From contig SVCU01000005.1 in assembly GCA_015058215.1 (NCBI GenBank), forward strand, positions 1 through 64,000: a stretch of 64,000 bases of DNA, given 5' to 3'. A program made the translations under genes and the position numbers. Below are positions 11,301 to 18,644 of this stretch, piece by piece. How positions within the stretch are numbered: the stretch's first letter is position 1; each line of letters opens with the position of its first letter. A model generated the notes under the pieces. It made no database searches. It was not told the DNA's origin and saw only the letters and a list, made by a program, of their open reading frames with translations. Source of the DNA: Clostridiales bacterium (GTDB taxonomy: Bacteria > Bacillota > Clostridia > Peptostreptococcales > Anaerovoracaceae).

Positions 11301-12490
11301 TGGTCACCTACAGCGTGAAGTACTGGCTGCAGAATCTGGATGCGGACACTGCCTTCGACCCTGCAGACTACACGGAAGTAACGGCGGATTCCTATACCGG
11401 AGACGCTTACACCGGGCAGCTGGTGCAGGCAGAACTGAAGGCACATACCGGTTTCAAACTGAACACGGCTAAGAGCACCGTTCAGGCCCATGTGACCGTG
11501 GATTCTACCGGCGCAGGTAACCTGGTACTGAACCTGTACTATGACAGACACACTCACAATGTCACCTACGGTTATTACGGCGAGCAGCCCGCAGGTGTTC
11601 CCGACCTTTCCGGCCGCAACCTGACCGCTGTTCGCTACGGCACCGAGCTGACCGTGGCGGATAAGCCCACCTTTACCGGCCATACCTTCGACGGCTGGTA
11701 CACCAACACCGCCGATGTGGAGAACAGCAAGTTCATCATGCCCGACCATGATGTTACCTTCCTGGGCCGCTTCAAGGAAATCCCCTATGTGCCCGAACCC
11801 ACGCCTGCGCCCACTCCCGGCGCGCTGAACGGCGATGATCACTTCGCTTACGTTGTAGGGTATCCCGACGGCACCGTTCGTCCCGAAGGCAATATCACCC
11901 GTGCGGAAGCCACCGCCATCTTCTTCCGCCTGCTGAAGGACGAAATGAGAGCGGCAAACCTGTCCGAAACCAACGGATTCTCCGACGTGGCAGCAGAGGA
12001 TTGGTTCAACACGGCGGTTTCCACCATGGAAAAACTGGATATCGTCAGCGGCAGAGCAGAAGGCGGTTTCGACCCCAATGCCTTCATCACCCGCGCCGAG
12101 TTCGCGGCCATCTGCTCCAGATTCGACGATTCCGAGTTTGAAGTTGTGGATACCTTCACCGATGTGGAAGGCCACTGGGCAGAGGATGAGATCCACGAAG
12201 CTGCCGTCCACGGCTGGATCACCGGCTACGAAGACAACACCTTCAAGCCCGACCGGTACATCTCCCGTGCGGAAGCCATGACCCTGATCAACCGGGTGCT
12301 GAACCGACTGCCCGAAACCGCAGACGACCTGCTGCCGGATGCTCACCAGTGGCCCGACTGCAGCGACAAGACCCTGTGGTACTACCTGCCCGTACAGGAA
12401 GCCACTCACAGCCACAAGTACACCAAGCACGGCACCTATGAAAAGTGGACCGAACTGATGGAAGGCACCGACTGGCTGCAGTACCAGTAA
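5303..12490 (+). CDS. Repeat-rich InlB/MucBP-like protein with three SLH domains, separated from its VWA head
   Basis: Open for 2395 codons from the first ATG after the amber stop. That ATG has no convincing ribosome site, so this is better read as the downstream part of one 2858-codon gene with the preceding feature. After a short linker come about a dozen repeats of roughly 150 residues. Each has an EHYLQ-L-G-Y ... GTTG half, a LK(F/L)YYDRN strand, then VTY-YDG and GY-F-GWY ... MP blocks that resemble Listeria-Bacteroides InlB-B and MucBP folds. Residues about 2177-2340 form three S-layer homology domains (YPDGTVRPEGNITRAEA; FSDVAAEDW ... FITRAEF; FTDVEGHWAEDE ... YISRAEA), expected to bind pyruvylated secondary wall polymer. 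A strong terminator follows. Function inferred: cell-wall-bound adhesin, not made as one chain unless the stop is read through. Confidence 0.8.
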   Translation: MVDTVSPYFNFQGDVSSVKLQTQARKSDGTWADPVNDSSLRAVISGDVLTVDGFDFDSNFVSAEGRGDSKDFYGKRLVVSFTVTPDYGVIDAASATLMDGVLPTNSGLALLEDGDSTPAAEVASPELSTHQITYMVDGVEYASYNRFTGASVTVDANPGKTGHTFGGWTYPSGLGVSGGAFTMPDQDVVITGSFTPNNYEVKYVYGGEVPTDPDLPAPPAMAEYAYGATVSVEAEPDLTLVPGYTFSGWEPLDQDLAVSADGKFVMPAHDLTFRGVFSPGTNTAYKIEHYLENLDGSGYDLTNTENKTGTTGEIATALPKYFEGFTYDSGNANNLISAPIAAAGDLVLKLYYDRNEYNVTYAYTGDIPDSAPALPALAAYKYGQEVTVAANAAAIGYTFKGWESLSTSATAGQKFNMPANHVAFVGEWDANDNTPYKVEYYLETLTDDTYALNAEASYTATATTGSSVEASVKTFPGFTFDSGNANNKLTGTVAPDGSLVLKLYYDRNTYSVTYEYDGGQASQPAGAPDIPDSYQKAAVKYGATVTVEPDLSLTGYSFDGWYSTDLSVKAGDASFIMPARNMTLLGNFDPAAGIRYREEHYLQNLTGTGYDEANPYYEAEHFGTTGDAVSASPMNPVGFTYNAGASTPAGTIAADGSTVLKFYYDRNTYSVTYQYDGDQPTGAPAVPAVQANVKYGDTVTVKPGLTLTGYVFDGWYPADLSISVTGGQFTMPAKNVTLLGTFEPASGVPYREEHYLQQLNGGYTSVPQYYSNHAGTTGQTVDAVAMTIPGYTFDAGNTNNITSAVVAPDGSTVLKFYYERNGYKVTYKYDGAQPAGAPAIPDSYQKSSVKHGATVTVEPDLSMPGYVFDGWYPADVDLSVGDTFVMPTRDVVLLANFEPASGVPYKEEHYLQKLDGTYPAAPDYSTNHAGTTGETVDAVHMTIPGYTFDADNANNITSAAVAPNGSTVLKFYYERNTYNVTYAYDGAQPDDAPELPDGETGVMFGAEVTVKPGLTLTGYNFVGWYTQDLTIDTSSGKFDMPDHAVTLLGRFEPASGVKWEEQHYLQKLDGSYPSTPDYKTEHTGTTDETVSVGHMTIPGYTFDADNTNNITSAKVKGDGTTVLKFYYERNTYTVTYAYDGTQPSGAPGLPGSVTDVSYEEEVTVAPGPVLPGYTFTGWYTQDLTISVTGGKFKMPAHNVTLLGRFEPSLNTKYREEHYLETLTSGTYEATPWFAQDHYGTTGATVTKEALDPTGFTFNAVKSSLPGTTVSGNTISGAIAADGTLVLRFYYDRNEWPVVYEYDGTQPPGAPTITYGTASFMVGEEVTVEPGLTLTGYTFTGWYTRDLTIDASGGKFDMPNHAVTLLGRFEPALNTPYKEVHYLQKLDGTYDLAHPYFEKTHYGTTGETASASAMDPAGYAFNRDKTGVTGEIVSAVIDAGGTTVLKFYYDRNKHDVTYAYDGVQPGTAPALPSGETDVMVGAEITVKPDLTLTGYLFSGWYTADVAIDTADGTFEMPDHDVTLLGRFEPAAGILYREEHYLETMVTGVYESEPYYEKSHFGTTGETASATRMDPEGFTFNAAKSGAAGTVVSATIAPDGSTVLKFYYDRNSYTVSYDYRPAAGQPDGSAALLPLPASYKYGEVVDVEDAPVLTGYNFEGWFPEQAVAIVGGQFAMPDENVVLVGDFEARSDTKYVVHHHLQLADCSYSAAPDYTSEHTGTTGATVTAQPRNFAGYVHNSSAPGTVISGTVAADGSLQLELYYDRTTFTVTYFLSGVVPSGMSAPVDHINYPHGATVTVKPAVTAPAGYHFVGWTPVKQSAAEDNISITHGQFVMPMHNVRLEGIITANVNTAYTVRHLTEKIGGGYEVYSEDVRYGTTGAEVRVYALTIHGFTNVTTVSGSVVTEQTATIHGSGTTVIEFYYDRNEYDVTYSYEGKTPAGVPAVPAAATVPFGKELDVADAPALPGYTFVGWDTDDVTVSGGKFTMPDQDVAFTGTFQANLVTYSVKYWLQNLDADTAFDPADYTEVTADSYTGDAYTGQLVQAELKAHTGFKLNTAKSTVQAHVTVDSTGAGNLVLNLYYDRHTHNVTYGYYGEQPAGVPDLSGRNLTAVRYGTELTVADKPTFTGHTFDGWYTNTADVENSKFIMPDHDVTFLGRFKEIPYVPEPTPAPTPGALNGDDHFAYVVGYPDGTVRPEGNITRAEATAIFFRLLKDEMRAANLSETNGFSDVAAEDWFNTAVSTMEKLDIVSGRAEGGFDPNAFITRAEFAAICSRFDDSEFEVVDTFTDVEGHWAEDEIHEAAVHGWITGYEDNTFKPDRYISRAEAMTLINRVLNRLPETADDLLPDAHQWPDCSDKTLWYYLPVQEATHSHKYTKHGTYEKWTELMEGTDWLQYQ
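5697..11790 (+). repeat. Tandem protein repeats, about 13 units of 140-155 codons
   Basis: Twelve YYDRN/YYERN/YYDRT-type strands and thirteen GWY or GWE/GWD blocks can be counted across the region, with an opening unit at ITYMVDGVEY. Units 3 to 8 are closest in sequence, suggesting recent expansion. Codon choice is uniform along the array. Confidence 0.85.
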
Positions 12491-12538
12491 ACCATAGAAG
12501 CGGCTGCTGAAAAAGCGACTGCAGAAGTAAAAATGAAA

Positions 12539-12574
12539 GCCCCCGCCGAAGACCAAATCCGGCGGGGGCTTTTT
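12539..12574 (+). terminator. Terminator of the surface protein gene
   Basis: GCCCCCGCCG (12539-12548) pairs with CGGCGGGGGC (12560-12569), followed by five T. Confidence 0.92.
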
Positions 12575-12608
12575 AACATGAAAAATTTTCAGGTAAAACA
12601 AAATATAC

Positions 12609-12637
12609 TTGCTGAGGATAAGAAACTTGCTTATAGT
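12609..12637 (+). promoter_or_regulatory. Promoter of the homocysteine methyltransferase-MTHFR operon
   Basis: TTGCTG (12609-12614), 17 bases, TATAGT (12632-12637). No S-box or other methionine riboswitch is recognisable in the short leader before 12700. Confidence 0.6.
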
Positions 12638-12699
12638 AATATCATCAAGAGTTATGATCGATTTATTATTCTAGGATAGTCTGCAAAGGACATAAAACA

Positions 12700-14526
12700 A
12701 TGAAGAAACTGCAGGAACAACTGAAAACTTCCAAGGTGCTGTTTGACGGTGCCTTTGGCACCTATTACGCTCAGCTCTACGAAACCCACGAGCTTCCGGA
12801 ACTGGCGAACTGCAAGGCTCCGGAGCGGGTGGAGCGCATCCATTCGGAATATCTGGAGGCGGGAGCGCAGATCCTGCGGGCCAATACGTTCGCCTGCAAC
12901 ACCGCGTCTATGGACCTTCCCTGGGAAGACGTGGAACGGCATCTCCGGGCGGGTTACCGCATTGCCAAAGAGGCGGTGCGGCAGGCAAACGCCTCTTTCG
13001 CAGGGCGTGCAGAAGCTGCCGGCGGCATCGGAACTGCTGATGTCGGCCATCCCTGCTGGGCGGCTGCGGACATCGGACCCATTCCCTACGACGATCCGGC
13101 CCTCCGCGAAACCGTCATGGAAGAATACAAGAGGATTTGCCGCGCCTTTCTGGAAGAAGGGGCGGAGGTCTTCGTGTTCGAGACCTTCTCCGACCTTGAG
13201 GATATCCGGGAGGCCATCGAACTGATCGGTGACAAAGCCTTCGTTCTGGTCTCCTTTGCCATGAACCAGTTCGGCTACAGCAATTCCGGCCTCAGTGCCC
13301 GGAAGCTGATGCAGCAGGCGGCGGCTCTGGAAGCCGTGGATGCCGCCGGGTTCAACTGCGGCATCGGCCCCGCGCATATGCAGCAGATCATCCGGGGCGT
13401 GGATTTTCCCGGCAAGAAATGGGTCACCGCGGTACCTAACGCCGGTTACCCCCAGTTCATCGGGAACCGCATGAGCTTTGATGCGCAGAACATCGAATAT
13501 TTCGCCGGAAAGGTCAGCGACATTGCGGCCGACGGCGTGAACATCATCGGCGGCTGCTGCGGTACCACGCCGGAATACATCCGCCGCATCCGCGAACTGA
13601 CGGAGTTCGGCAGCAACGGCGAAAAGCTGACCGCCGGCCGTCTGCAGAAGGAGGCCGGCCCCGGGAAGGATCTTTCCTTCTTCAAAGGGAAGGACGGAAA
13701 GAAGCTGATCGCCGTCGAACTGGCTCCCCCTGCGGGCAGCGACGACGAACGCCTGATGGAAGCTGCCCATCTTCTGATGAAGAACGGCGTGGATGTGGTC
13801 ACCTTCCCCGATTCCCCCTCCGGCCGTACCCGGGCGGATTCCATCCTCATGGCCGAAAAGGTGGCCCGGGAGACGGGAATGTGCGTCATGCCCCACATCT
13901 GCTGCCGGGATAAAAATGCCATCGCCATGCGCTCCCAGCTGCTGGGCTCCTATATCAATCACATCCACAATTTCCTGGTGATCACCGGAGACCCCATCCC
14001 CACCATGGTGCGGAGCAGCGTCAAGAGCGTGTTCAATTTCGACGCGGTGGGCCTTATGAACATCATTGCGGATATGAACGAAGACCAGTTCGGCCAAGCC
14101 CCGCTTTGCTACGGCGGTGCCATCAACCAGACCCGTAAAAACCTGGAGGCGGAGATCGACCGGGTGAAGCGCAAGCTGGAGGCCGGTGCCTCCTTCTTCC
14201 TGACCCAGCCCGTTTCCACCGCAGAAAATGCAGAGCGGGTACGCGCCATCAAAGAGGCCACCGGTGCCCGGATCCTCTGCGGCATCATGCCCTTTGTGAG
14301 CCGGAAGAATGCGGTGTTCATGAAGAACGAACTGACGGGCATCGACGTTCCCGACGAAGTGCTGCTGCGCTACCGGGACGATATGACCAAAGAAGAAGGA
14401 GAAGCGGCGGCTGTGCAGCTGGCCAAGGATATGATGGCCCTCACCGCGGATTTCGCCGACGGATACTATTTCTCCTTCCCCTTCAACCGTGTGGAACTGC
14501 TGGAAAAGATCCTGCAGAACAGTTAA
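12700..14526 (+). CDS. Bifunctional homocysteine S-methyltransferase / methylenetetrahydrofolate reductase
   Basis: A 608-residue fusion of the YitJ type. Residues 1 to about 300 form the homocysteine methyltransferase barrel: FDGAFGTYY at the start, ANTFACNT near 61-68, and the zinc cysteines in FNCGIGP (about 219) and GGCCGTTP (285-286). Residues from about 330 form the FAD-dependent 5,10-methylene-THF reductase (VELAPPAGSD, TDPIP-equivalent ITGDPIP, FFLTQPV). Together they would make methyl-THF and transfer a methyl group to homocysteine in methionine synthesis; the cobalamin-binding modules of MetH are absent, so the methyl route may need a partner elsewhere or use another donor. It starts the operon with PepD 26 bases downstream. 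Confidence 0.93.
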   Translation: MKKLQEQLKTSKVLFDGAFGTYYAQLYETHELPELANCKAPERVERIHSEYLEAGAQILRANTFACNTASMDLPWEDVERHLRAGYRIAKEAVRQANASFAGRAEAAGGIGTADVGHPCWAAADIGPIPYDDPALRETVMEEYKRICRAFLEEGAEVFVFETFSDLEDIREAIELIGDKAFVLVSFAMNQFGYSNSGLSARKLMQQAAALEAVDAAGFNCGIGPAHMQQIIRGVDFPGKKWVTAVPNAGYPQFIGNRMSFDAQNIEYFAGKVSDIAADGVNIIGGCCGTTPEYIRRIRELTEFGSNGEKLTAGRLQKEAGPGKDLSFFKGKDGKKLIAVELAPPAGSDDERLMEAAHLLMKNGVDVVTFPDSPSGRTRADSILMAEKVARETGMCVMPHICCRDKNAIAMRSQLLGSYINHIHNFLVITGDPIPTMVRSSVKSVFNFDAVGLMNIIADMNEDQFGQAPLCYGGAINQTRKNLEAEIDRVKRKLEAGASFFLTQPVSTAENAERVRAIKEATGARILCGIMPFVSRKNAVFMKNELTGIDVPDEVLLRYRDDMTKEEGEAAAVQLAKDMMALTADFADGYYFSFPFNRVELLEKILQNS

Positions 14527-14552
14527 ACCAGAAACAGAAAGGATAAGACCCA

Positions 14553-16007
14553 ATGAAAAACGTACTGAATCACGAAATTCCTTTTGAAAAGTTCTTCGAA
14601 GAGATTTCCCGGATCCCCCGCGGCTCCGGCAACGAAGCGGCTGTGGCCGATTACCTGGTGGCCTTCGCGGAAGAACGCGGCCTCTGGGTCCACAGAGATG
14701 CTCTCCACAATGTGATCATCAAGAAGCCCGGCACCGGTGCAGGGAAAGATAAGGCACCCCTGATGCTGCAGTGCCACAGCGATATGGTCTGCGTGAAGCT
14801 GCCCGGCTGCACCCATAATTTTGAGACCGATCCCATCCCCTTTGTTCTGGATGGCTCCATCCTGCGGGCCGACGGCACCACTTTGGGTGCGGACAACGGC
14901 ACCGGCATGGCCAACATCCTGACCATCCTGGATGCAGAAGGGCTGGAGCATCCTCCCATCGAAGGGGTGTTCACCACCAGCGAAGAAGTGGGGATGTTCG
15001 GCGCCCAGGCATTGGATTACAGCCTGCTGGAGGCCAAGCGCATGATCGGCCTGGACAGCGGCGGCGAAAACGTGGGCTCCGTCAATGCGGCCGGCTACGA
15101 ACAGATCAAAATCACCAAGAGTTATGCGGAAGAAACCGCCTGCGGCAGCGCCGTGGAGGTAGTGATCTCCGGCCTGCGGGGCGGCCACTCCGGCACCCGC
15201 ATCCATCAGGAACGGGCCAACGGCATCAAGCTGATGGCGGATCTGCTGCAGACTCTGAAAAATAAAAAGATCGGCCTGCGCCTCGTTTCCATGGAGGCCG
15301 GGCAGGTGACCAACGCCATCCCCGACGGCTGCACCGCTGTATTCCTGACGGAGCAGCCGGAGGAAACTTTGGAAGTGATCGCATCCTACACCGCTGCCCT
15401 GCAGAAGACGCTGGAAGATACGGAACCGGATCTGCAGATCCGCGCCATCAAGCTGGCAGCTTCTCCGGAAGGGCTGGAAGCCCTCAGCCGCAAGGCTACC
15501 GGCGAAGTGATCGACCTGCTGCTGATGCTGCCCAGCGGTCTTCTGGCAAAGAGCATGGAGATCCCCGATTTCACTCTGGCTTCGGCCAACGTGGCCATCG
15601 TGTCTTTGCAGCAGGGTAAGCTGAAGGTGGATATCTCCTGCAGAGCCGCAGAAGAATTCCGCCTGGATCTGGTGGAAAACCAGATCCTGGCCTGTGCCAG
15701 AGTTCTGGGCATGGAAGCCGCAGCCGCAGACCGTTCTCCCTGCTGGGAATACGAAAAGGACTCCAAGCTGCGGGCACAGGCATCCGACCTGATGGAAAAA
15801 GAATGGGGCGTGCCCTTCGTGCCCAAGTTCACCCACGGCGGTCTGGAATGCGGCTATTTCGCCAAGAACATCCCCGGGCTGGATATCTGCTGCATCGGTC
15901 CCCGCTGCGGCGACGCCCATGGCCCCAAGGAATGGCTGGATCTGGAATCCTGCAAGAAGGTCTGCGCCTTCTTCCGCAAGCTGCTGACCGCTCTGGCAAA
16001 CGAATAG
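14553..16007 (+). CDS. pepD: Aminoacyl-histidine dipeptidase, M20C family
   Basis: A 484-residue cytosolic zinc dipeptidase of the PepD type, which splits beta-Ala-His and related Xaa-His dipeptides. Visible metal and catalytic motifs: CHSDMV (His and the following Asp near 75-78), GADNGTGMA (Asp near 113), EEVGMFGA (Glu near 147) and THGGLECG near the C-terminus. Length matches the family. The start has an AGAAAGGA site. It is probably co-transcribed with the preceding MTHFR fusion. The transcript ends at the hairpin before the acyltransferase gene. Confidence 0.93.
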   Translation: MKNVLNHEIPFEKFFEEISRIPRGSGNEAAVADYLVAFAEERGLWVHRDALHNVIIKKPGTGAGKDKAPLMLQCHSDMVCVKLPGCTHNFETDPIPFVLDGSILRADGTTLGADNGTGMANILTILDAEGLEHPPIEGVFTTSEEVGMFGAQALDYSLLEAKRMIGLDSGGENVGSVNAAGYEQIKITKSYAEETACGSAVEVVISGLRGGHSGTRIHQERANGIKLMADLLQTLKNKKIGLRLVSMEAGQVTNAIPDGCTAVFLTEQPEETLEVIASYTAALQKTLEDTEPDLQIRAIKLAASPEGLEALSRKATGEVIDLLLMLPSGLLAKSMEIPDFTLASANVAIVSLQQGKLKVDISCRAAEEFRLDLVENQILACARVLGMEAAAADRSPCWEYEKDSKLRAQASDLMEKEWGVPFVPKFTHGGLECGYFAKNIPGLDICCIGPRCGDAHGPKEWLDLESCKKVCAFFRKLLTALANE

Positions 16008-16072
16008 GGCAAACGTGCAGCGCAGCCGGCGGGCAAAAAAGACCGGCTGCATAAAAAGTTGAACCTTGGTTG

Positions 16073-16127
16073 AAAATCCCCGAGTAGGGTAAAAGAATAC
16101 GCTTTACCGCAAAAGGGGATTTTTGAA
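16073..16127 (+). terminator. Two-stem terminator overlapping the next gene's ribosome site
   Basis: AAAATCCCC (16073-16081) pairs with GGGGATTTT (16115-16123), enclosing GGTAAA/TTTACC. The T run lies only a few bases before ATG 16130, and the AAAGGGG ribosome site of that gene is in the 3' arm. Confidence 0.7.
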
Positions 16128-16129
16128 TT

Positions 16130-16870
16130 ATGACAGGAAAAAAGACGTCACTGGCTTATAAAATCATCAAATTTTTCGTATGGCTGTTCTATCCGAAATG
16201 CACCGTGGAGGGGGCGGAAAACCTGCCCGAAGAGCCCTGCATCATCGTAGGGAACCACGCCCAGATGAACGGCCCCATCGCCTGTGAGCTGTACTTTCCG
16301 GGGAAGAGGTACATCTGGTGTGCCGGAGAGATGATGCACCTCAAAGAAGTTCCGGCCTACGCCTATCAGGATTTCTGGTCGAAGAAACCGAAAAGAAGCC
16401 GCTGGTTCTACAAGCTGCTTTCTTACATCATCGCGCCGTTTTCGGCCTGCATCTTCAACAACGCCAACACGGTGCCCGTGTACCACGATACCCGCATCAT
16501 GGCCACGTTCAAGAGCAGCCTGAAGCATCTGGAAGAGGGGGCGAGCCTTGTGATCTTCCCGGAGCACGACGAACCGGGAAACCATATCCTCTGCCGGTTT
16601 CAGGATAAATTCGTGGATACCGCGCGGATGTATTACAAGCGTTCGGGGAAGGCTCTCGTTTTTGTGCCTCTCTATGTGGCCCCGGAACTGAAAAAACTGG
16701 TTATCGGGAAGCCGGTGCAGTACCGGCCGGAAGAACCCATCGCCGAAGAACGGGCGCGGATCTGCGGCGAGATCCATGCGGCGATTACGGAACTGGCTGC
16801 CGCGCAGCCCCGGCACCGGGTAGTGCCTTACAAGAACGTGCCCGGAAAATTCTACCCTTATAATGTGTGA
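16130..16870 (+). CDS. PlsC-like lysophospholipid acyltransferase family protein
   Basis: A 246-residue protein with a short N-terminal hydrophobic stretch and the general layout of 1-acylglycerol-3-phosphate acyltransferases (PlsC fold): VGNHAQMNGP near residues 40-49 takes the place of motif I, and VIFPEHDEPGN near 140 takes the place of the FPEG motif. The usual NHxxxxD motif has Gly where the Asp should be, so either the catalysis is unusual or the family is a divergent branch. The PAP2 phosphatase gene begins 12 bases after its stop, which points to membrane lipid or undecaprenyl-type lipid processing. Specific substrate unknown. Confidence 0.75.
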   Translation: MTGKKTSLAYKIIKFFVWLFYPKCTVEGAENLPEEPCIIVGNHAQMNGPIACELYFPGKRYIWCAGEMMHLKEVPAYAYQDFWSKKPKRSRWFYKLLSYIIAPFSACIFNNANTVPVYHDTRIMATFKSSLKHLEEGASLVIFPEHDEPGNHILCRFQDKFVDTARMYYKRSGKALVFVPLYVAPELKKLVIGKPVQYRPEEPIAEERARICGEIHAAITELAAAQPRHRVVPYKNVPGKFYPYNV

Positions 16871-16882
16871 GGAGGGATCATC

Positions 16883-17557
16883 ATGGAGAGGAAAGCGCCC
16901 GATTATCGTAAGCTCCGCCTAGGCAACATTCACACGCCCGAATTTCGCCATCTGTTTCTGCTATTGGGCTGGGTCGTCTATTTTATCCTGTATTTTGTGA
17001 CGGAAAATCTGATCCCGGCGGACCGCTGCCATGTGATCCACTGCGGGCTGGATGACCGGATCCCTTTCTGCGAGTGGTTCGTGATCCCCTACTTTCTGTG
17101 GTACGGTCTGGTGTTCGGGTCTCTGCTGTACTACCTTCTGAAGGACGTGGAACGGTTCAAGCAGCTGCAGATCTTTATTATGATCACCCAGGCTGTCGCC
17201 ATGATTTTTTATATTGTGTACCCCAGCCGCCAGGACCTGCGGCCGGAAACCTTTGCAGACCCCAATCTGCTGACGGATCTGGTGGGGTGGCTCTATTCCT
17301 TTGACACCAATACGGGAGTGTTCCCGTCCCTGCACGTGGCCTACTCCCTGGGGCTGGCATCGGTTTGGCTGAAGGACGATCATGCGTCCGCGGTCTGGAA
17401 AACGTTTGTCGTGGTGATGGTGGTGCTGATCTGTCTGTCCACCTGCTTCATCAAGCAGCATTCCGCGCTGGACGGTTTCTGCGCTGCCGGTGTCAGCCTG
17501 ATCGCAGAGGGTCTGGTCTTCGGCAAATCCTACTGGCTGCCAAAACTGCGGAATTAA
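16883..17557 (+). CDS. PAP2 superfamily membrane phosphatase
   Basis: A 224-residue integral membrane protein with about five or six hydrophobic segments. The PAP2 core is present: FPSLHVAYSLG near 153-163 (motif 2, PSxH) and KQHSALDGFCA near 190-200 (motif 3, HxxxD). The first motif (KxxxxxxRP) is weak or degenerate. Such proteins remove phosphate from lipid phosphates such as phosphatidate or undecaprenyl pyrophosphate, with the active site outside the membrane. It forms a two-gene unit with the acyltransferase. Confidence 0.85.
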   Translation: MERKAPDYRKLRLGNIHTPEFRHLFLLLGWVVYFILYFVTENLIPADRCHVIHCGLDDRIPFCEWFVIPYFLWYGLVFGSLLYYLLKDVERFKQLQIFIMITQAVAMIFYIVYPSRQDLRPETFADPNLLTDLVGWLYSFDTNTGVFPSLHVAYSLGLASVWLKDDHASAVWKTFVVVMVVLICLSTCFIKQHSALDGFCAAGVSLIAEGLVFGKSYWLPKLRN

Positions 17558-17560
17558 ACC

Positions 17561-17590
17561 TTGCGCCGGCGGCATGAAGGATGGTACAAT
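17561..17590 (+). promoter_or_regulatory. Promoter of the E2-like gene
   Basis: TTGCGC (17561-17566), 18 bases, TACAAT (17585-17590), starting just after the PAP2 stop codon. Confidence 0.55.
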
Positions 17591-17661
17591 GAGGGCGTTA
17601 TTGATACCATGCCGCCTTCATTGCGGCCATTTATACCAAAGGACACAAAGGAGAATCACCC

Positions 17662-18528
17662 ATGGGAAAGAAAAAGCTCGGGGACAGAAAAGACGGCAAA
17701 AAGCTGCGGAAGATCAGCTCCATGCACGCCATCATGCCCCTCATGTATCCCAACCGCTGCGATAATGAAGCCTTCATTGCGGAGCGCATCGACCTGACCA
17801 ATGTCAACAAGTATCTGGAAAAGAAAAACGCAGACAATCCGGAATACGCCTACAATCTGTTCCAGATCATGGTCACCGCCGTGCTGAAGATCATCACACT
17901 GCGGCCCAAGATGAACCGTTTCATCGCTAACAAGACCATGTACCAGAGAAACGATATTTCCGCCGCCTTCACCGTGAAAAAGATCTTCAGCGACAACGGA
18001 GCGGAAGCGCTGGCCAATATCAAGAGCAAGCCCACCGATACCATCGATACCATCCACGATGAGATCTTCCGCCAGGTATCCTTCTGCCGCAGCGACGCGG
18101 TGGATGACGGTACCGCCGCCATGGATTTCGTGCAGAAGATCCCCGGTTTCCTGATGCAGTGGGTCGGGGCCGGTGCCCGGTTCCTGGACCGCCACGGCTG
18201 GATGCCCAAGGATGTCTGCAACGGCGACCCTTATTACCATTCCGCTGTGATCACCAACCTGGGGTCCATTAAGCTCCATGCGGGCTATCATCACCTGACC
18301 AACTGGGGCACCTGCTCCGTATTCGTGGCCATCGGCGAACAGAAGAAGCGCCCCTTCTTCCACGAAGACGGCACCTTCGAAATGAAGGACAGCATCGACC
18401 TGGGGCTCACCATCGACGAGCGCCTGGCCGACGGCTATTATTACTCCCGCACGGTGCAGCTGCTGCGCAAGCTGCTGGAAAACCCCGAACTGCTGGAACT
18501 CCCCCTGAGCCAGGAAGTGGAGTTCTAG
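17662..18528 (+). CDS. E2-like acyltransferase catalytic-domain protein lacking the active-site His
   Basis: A 288-residue stand-alone domain matching the catalytic fold of 2-oxo acid dehydrogenase E2 and chloramphenicol acetyltransferase proteins. The near-terminal segment IDLGLTIDERLADGYYY aligns with the E2 signature LTYDHRLIDG, but the catalytic His is Glu; the Asp and Gly after it are kept. No lipoyl or peripheral subunit-binding domain is present, and no E1 or E3 genes are nearby. The N-terminus is very basic (MGKKKLGDRKDGKKLRK). Classical acyl transfer is therefore doubtful; a ligand-binding or altered-chemistry role is possible. AAAGGAG precedes ATG 17662. Confidence 0.75.
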   Translation: MGKKKLGDRKDGKKLRKISSMHAIMPLMYPNRCDNEAFIAERIDLTNVNKYLEKKNADNPEYAYNLFQIMVTAVLKIITLRPKMNRFIANKTMYQRNDISAAFTVKKIFSDNGAEALANIKSKPTDTIDTIHDEIFRQVSFCRSDAVDDGTAAMDFVQKIPGFLMQWVGAGARFLDRHGWMPKDVCNGDPYYHSAVITNLGSIKLHAGYHHLTNWGTCSVFVAIGEQKKRPFFHEDGTFEMKDSIDLGLTIDERLADGYYYSRTVQLLRKLLENPELLELPLSQEVEF

Positions 18529-18576
18529 ACCTGCCTGCAGCGCGCAGGCTCCCGGACGCAGGAAGAAAGACAAACA

Positions 18577-18605
18577 AAAACCGGCCCGTAGAGGCCGGTT
18601 TTTTC
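18577..18605. terminator. Terminator between the E2-like gene and TSUP gene
   Basis: AAAACCGGCC / GGCCGGTTTT with a 6-base loop and further T; symmetric enough to serve both converging genes. Confidence 0.9.
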
Positions 18606-18644
18606 TTTTGCCGTAAAGTTGATCCAAACGGACCGGAAACTGCG

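Noticed and set aside
3980..12601. An 8.6 kb open frame of 2873 codons on the minus strand opposite the surface protein
   Set aside because: It is in exact codon register with the sense gene, so it stays open simply because the sense gene avoids TTA, CTA and TCA codons. Its sequence is a compositional shadow with no domains, start signal or promoter.
12638..12699. An S-box or other methionine riboswitch ahead of the methyltransferase-MTHFR gene
   Set aside because: The leader is only about 60 bases and has none of the conserved aptamer segments.
14523..16052. Long minus-strand frames opposite pepD and other GC-rich genes (also 12652-14553 and 52660-53724)
   Set aside because: They overlap clear family members on the plus strand and have no ribosome sites of their own.
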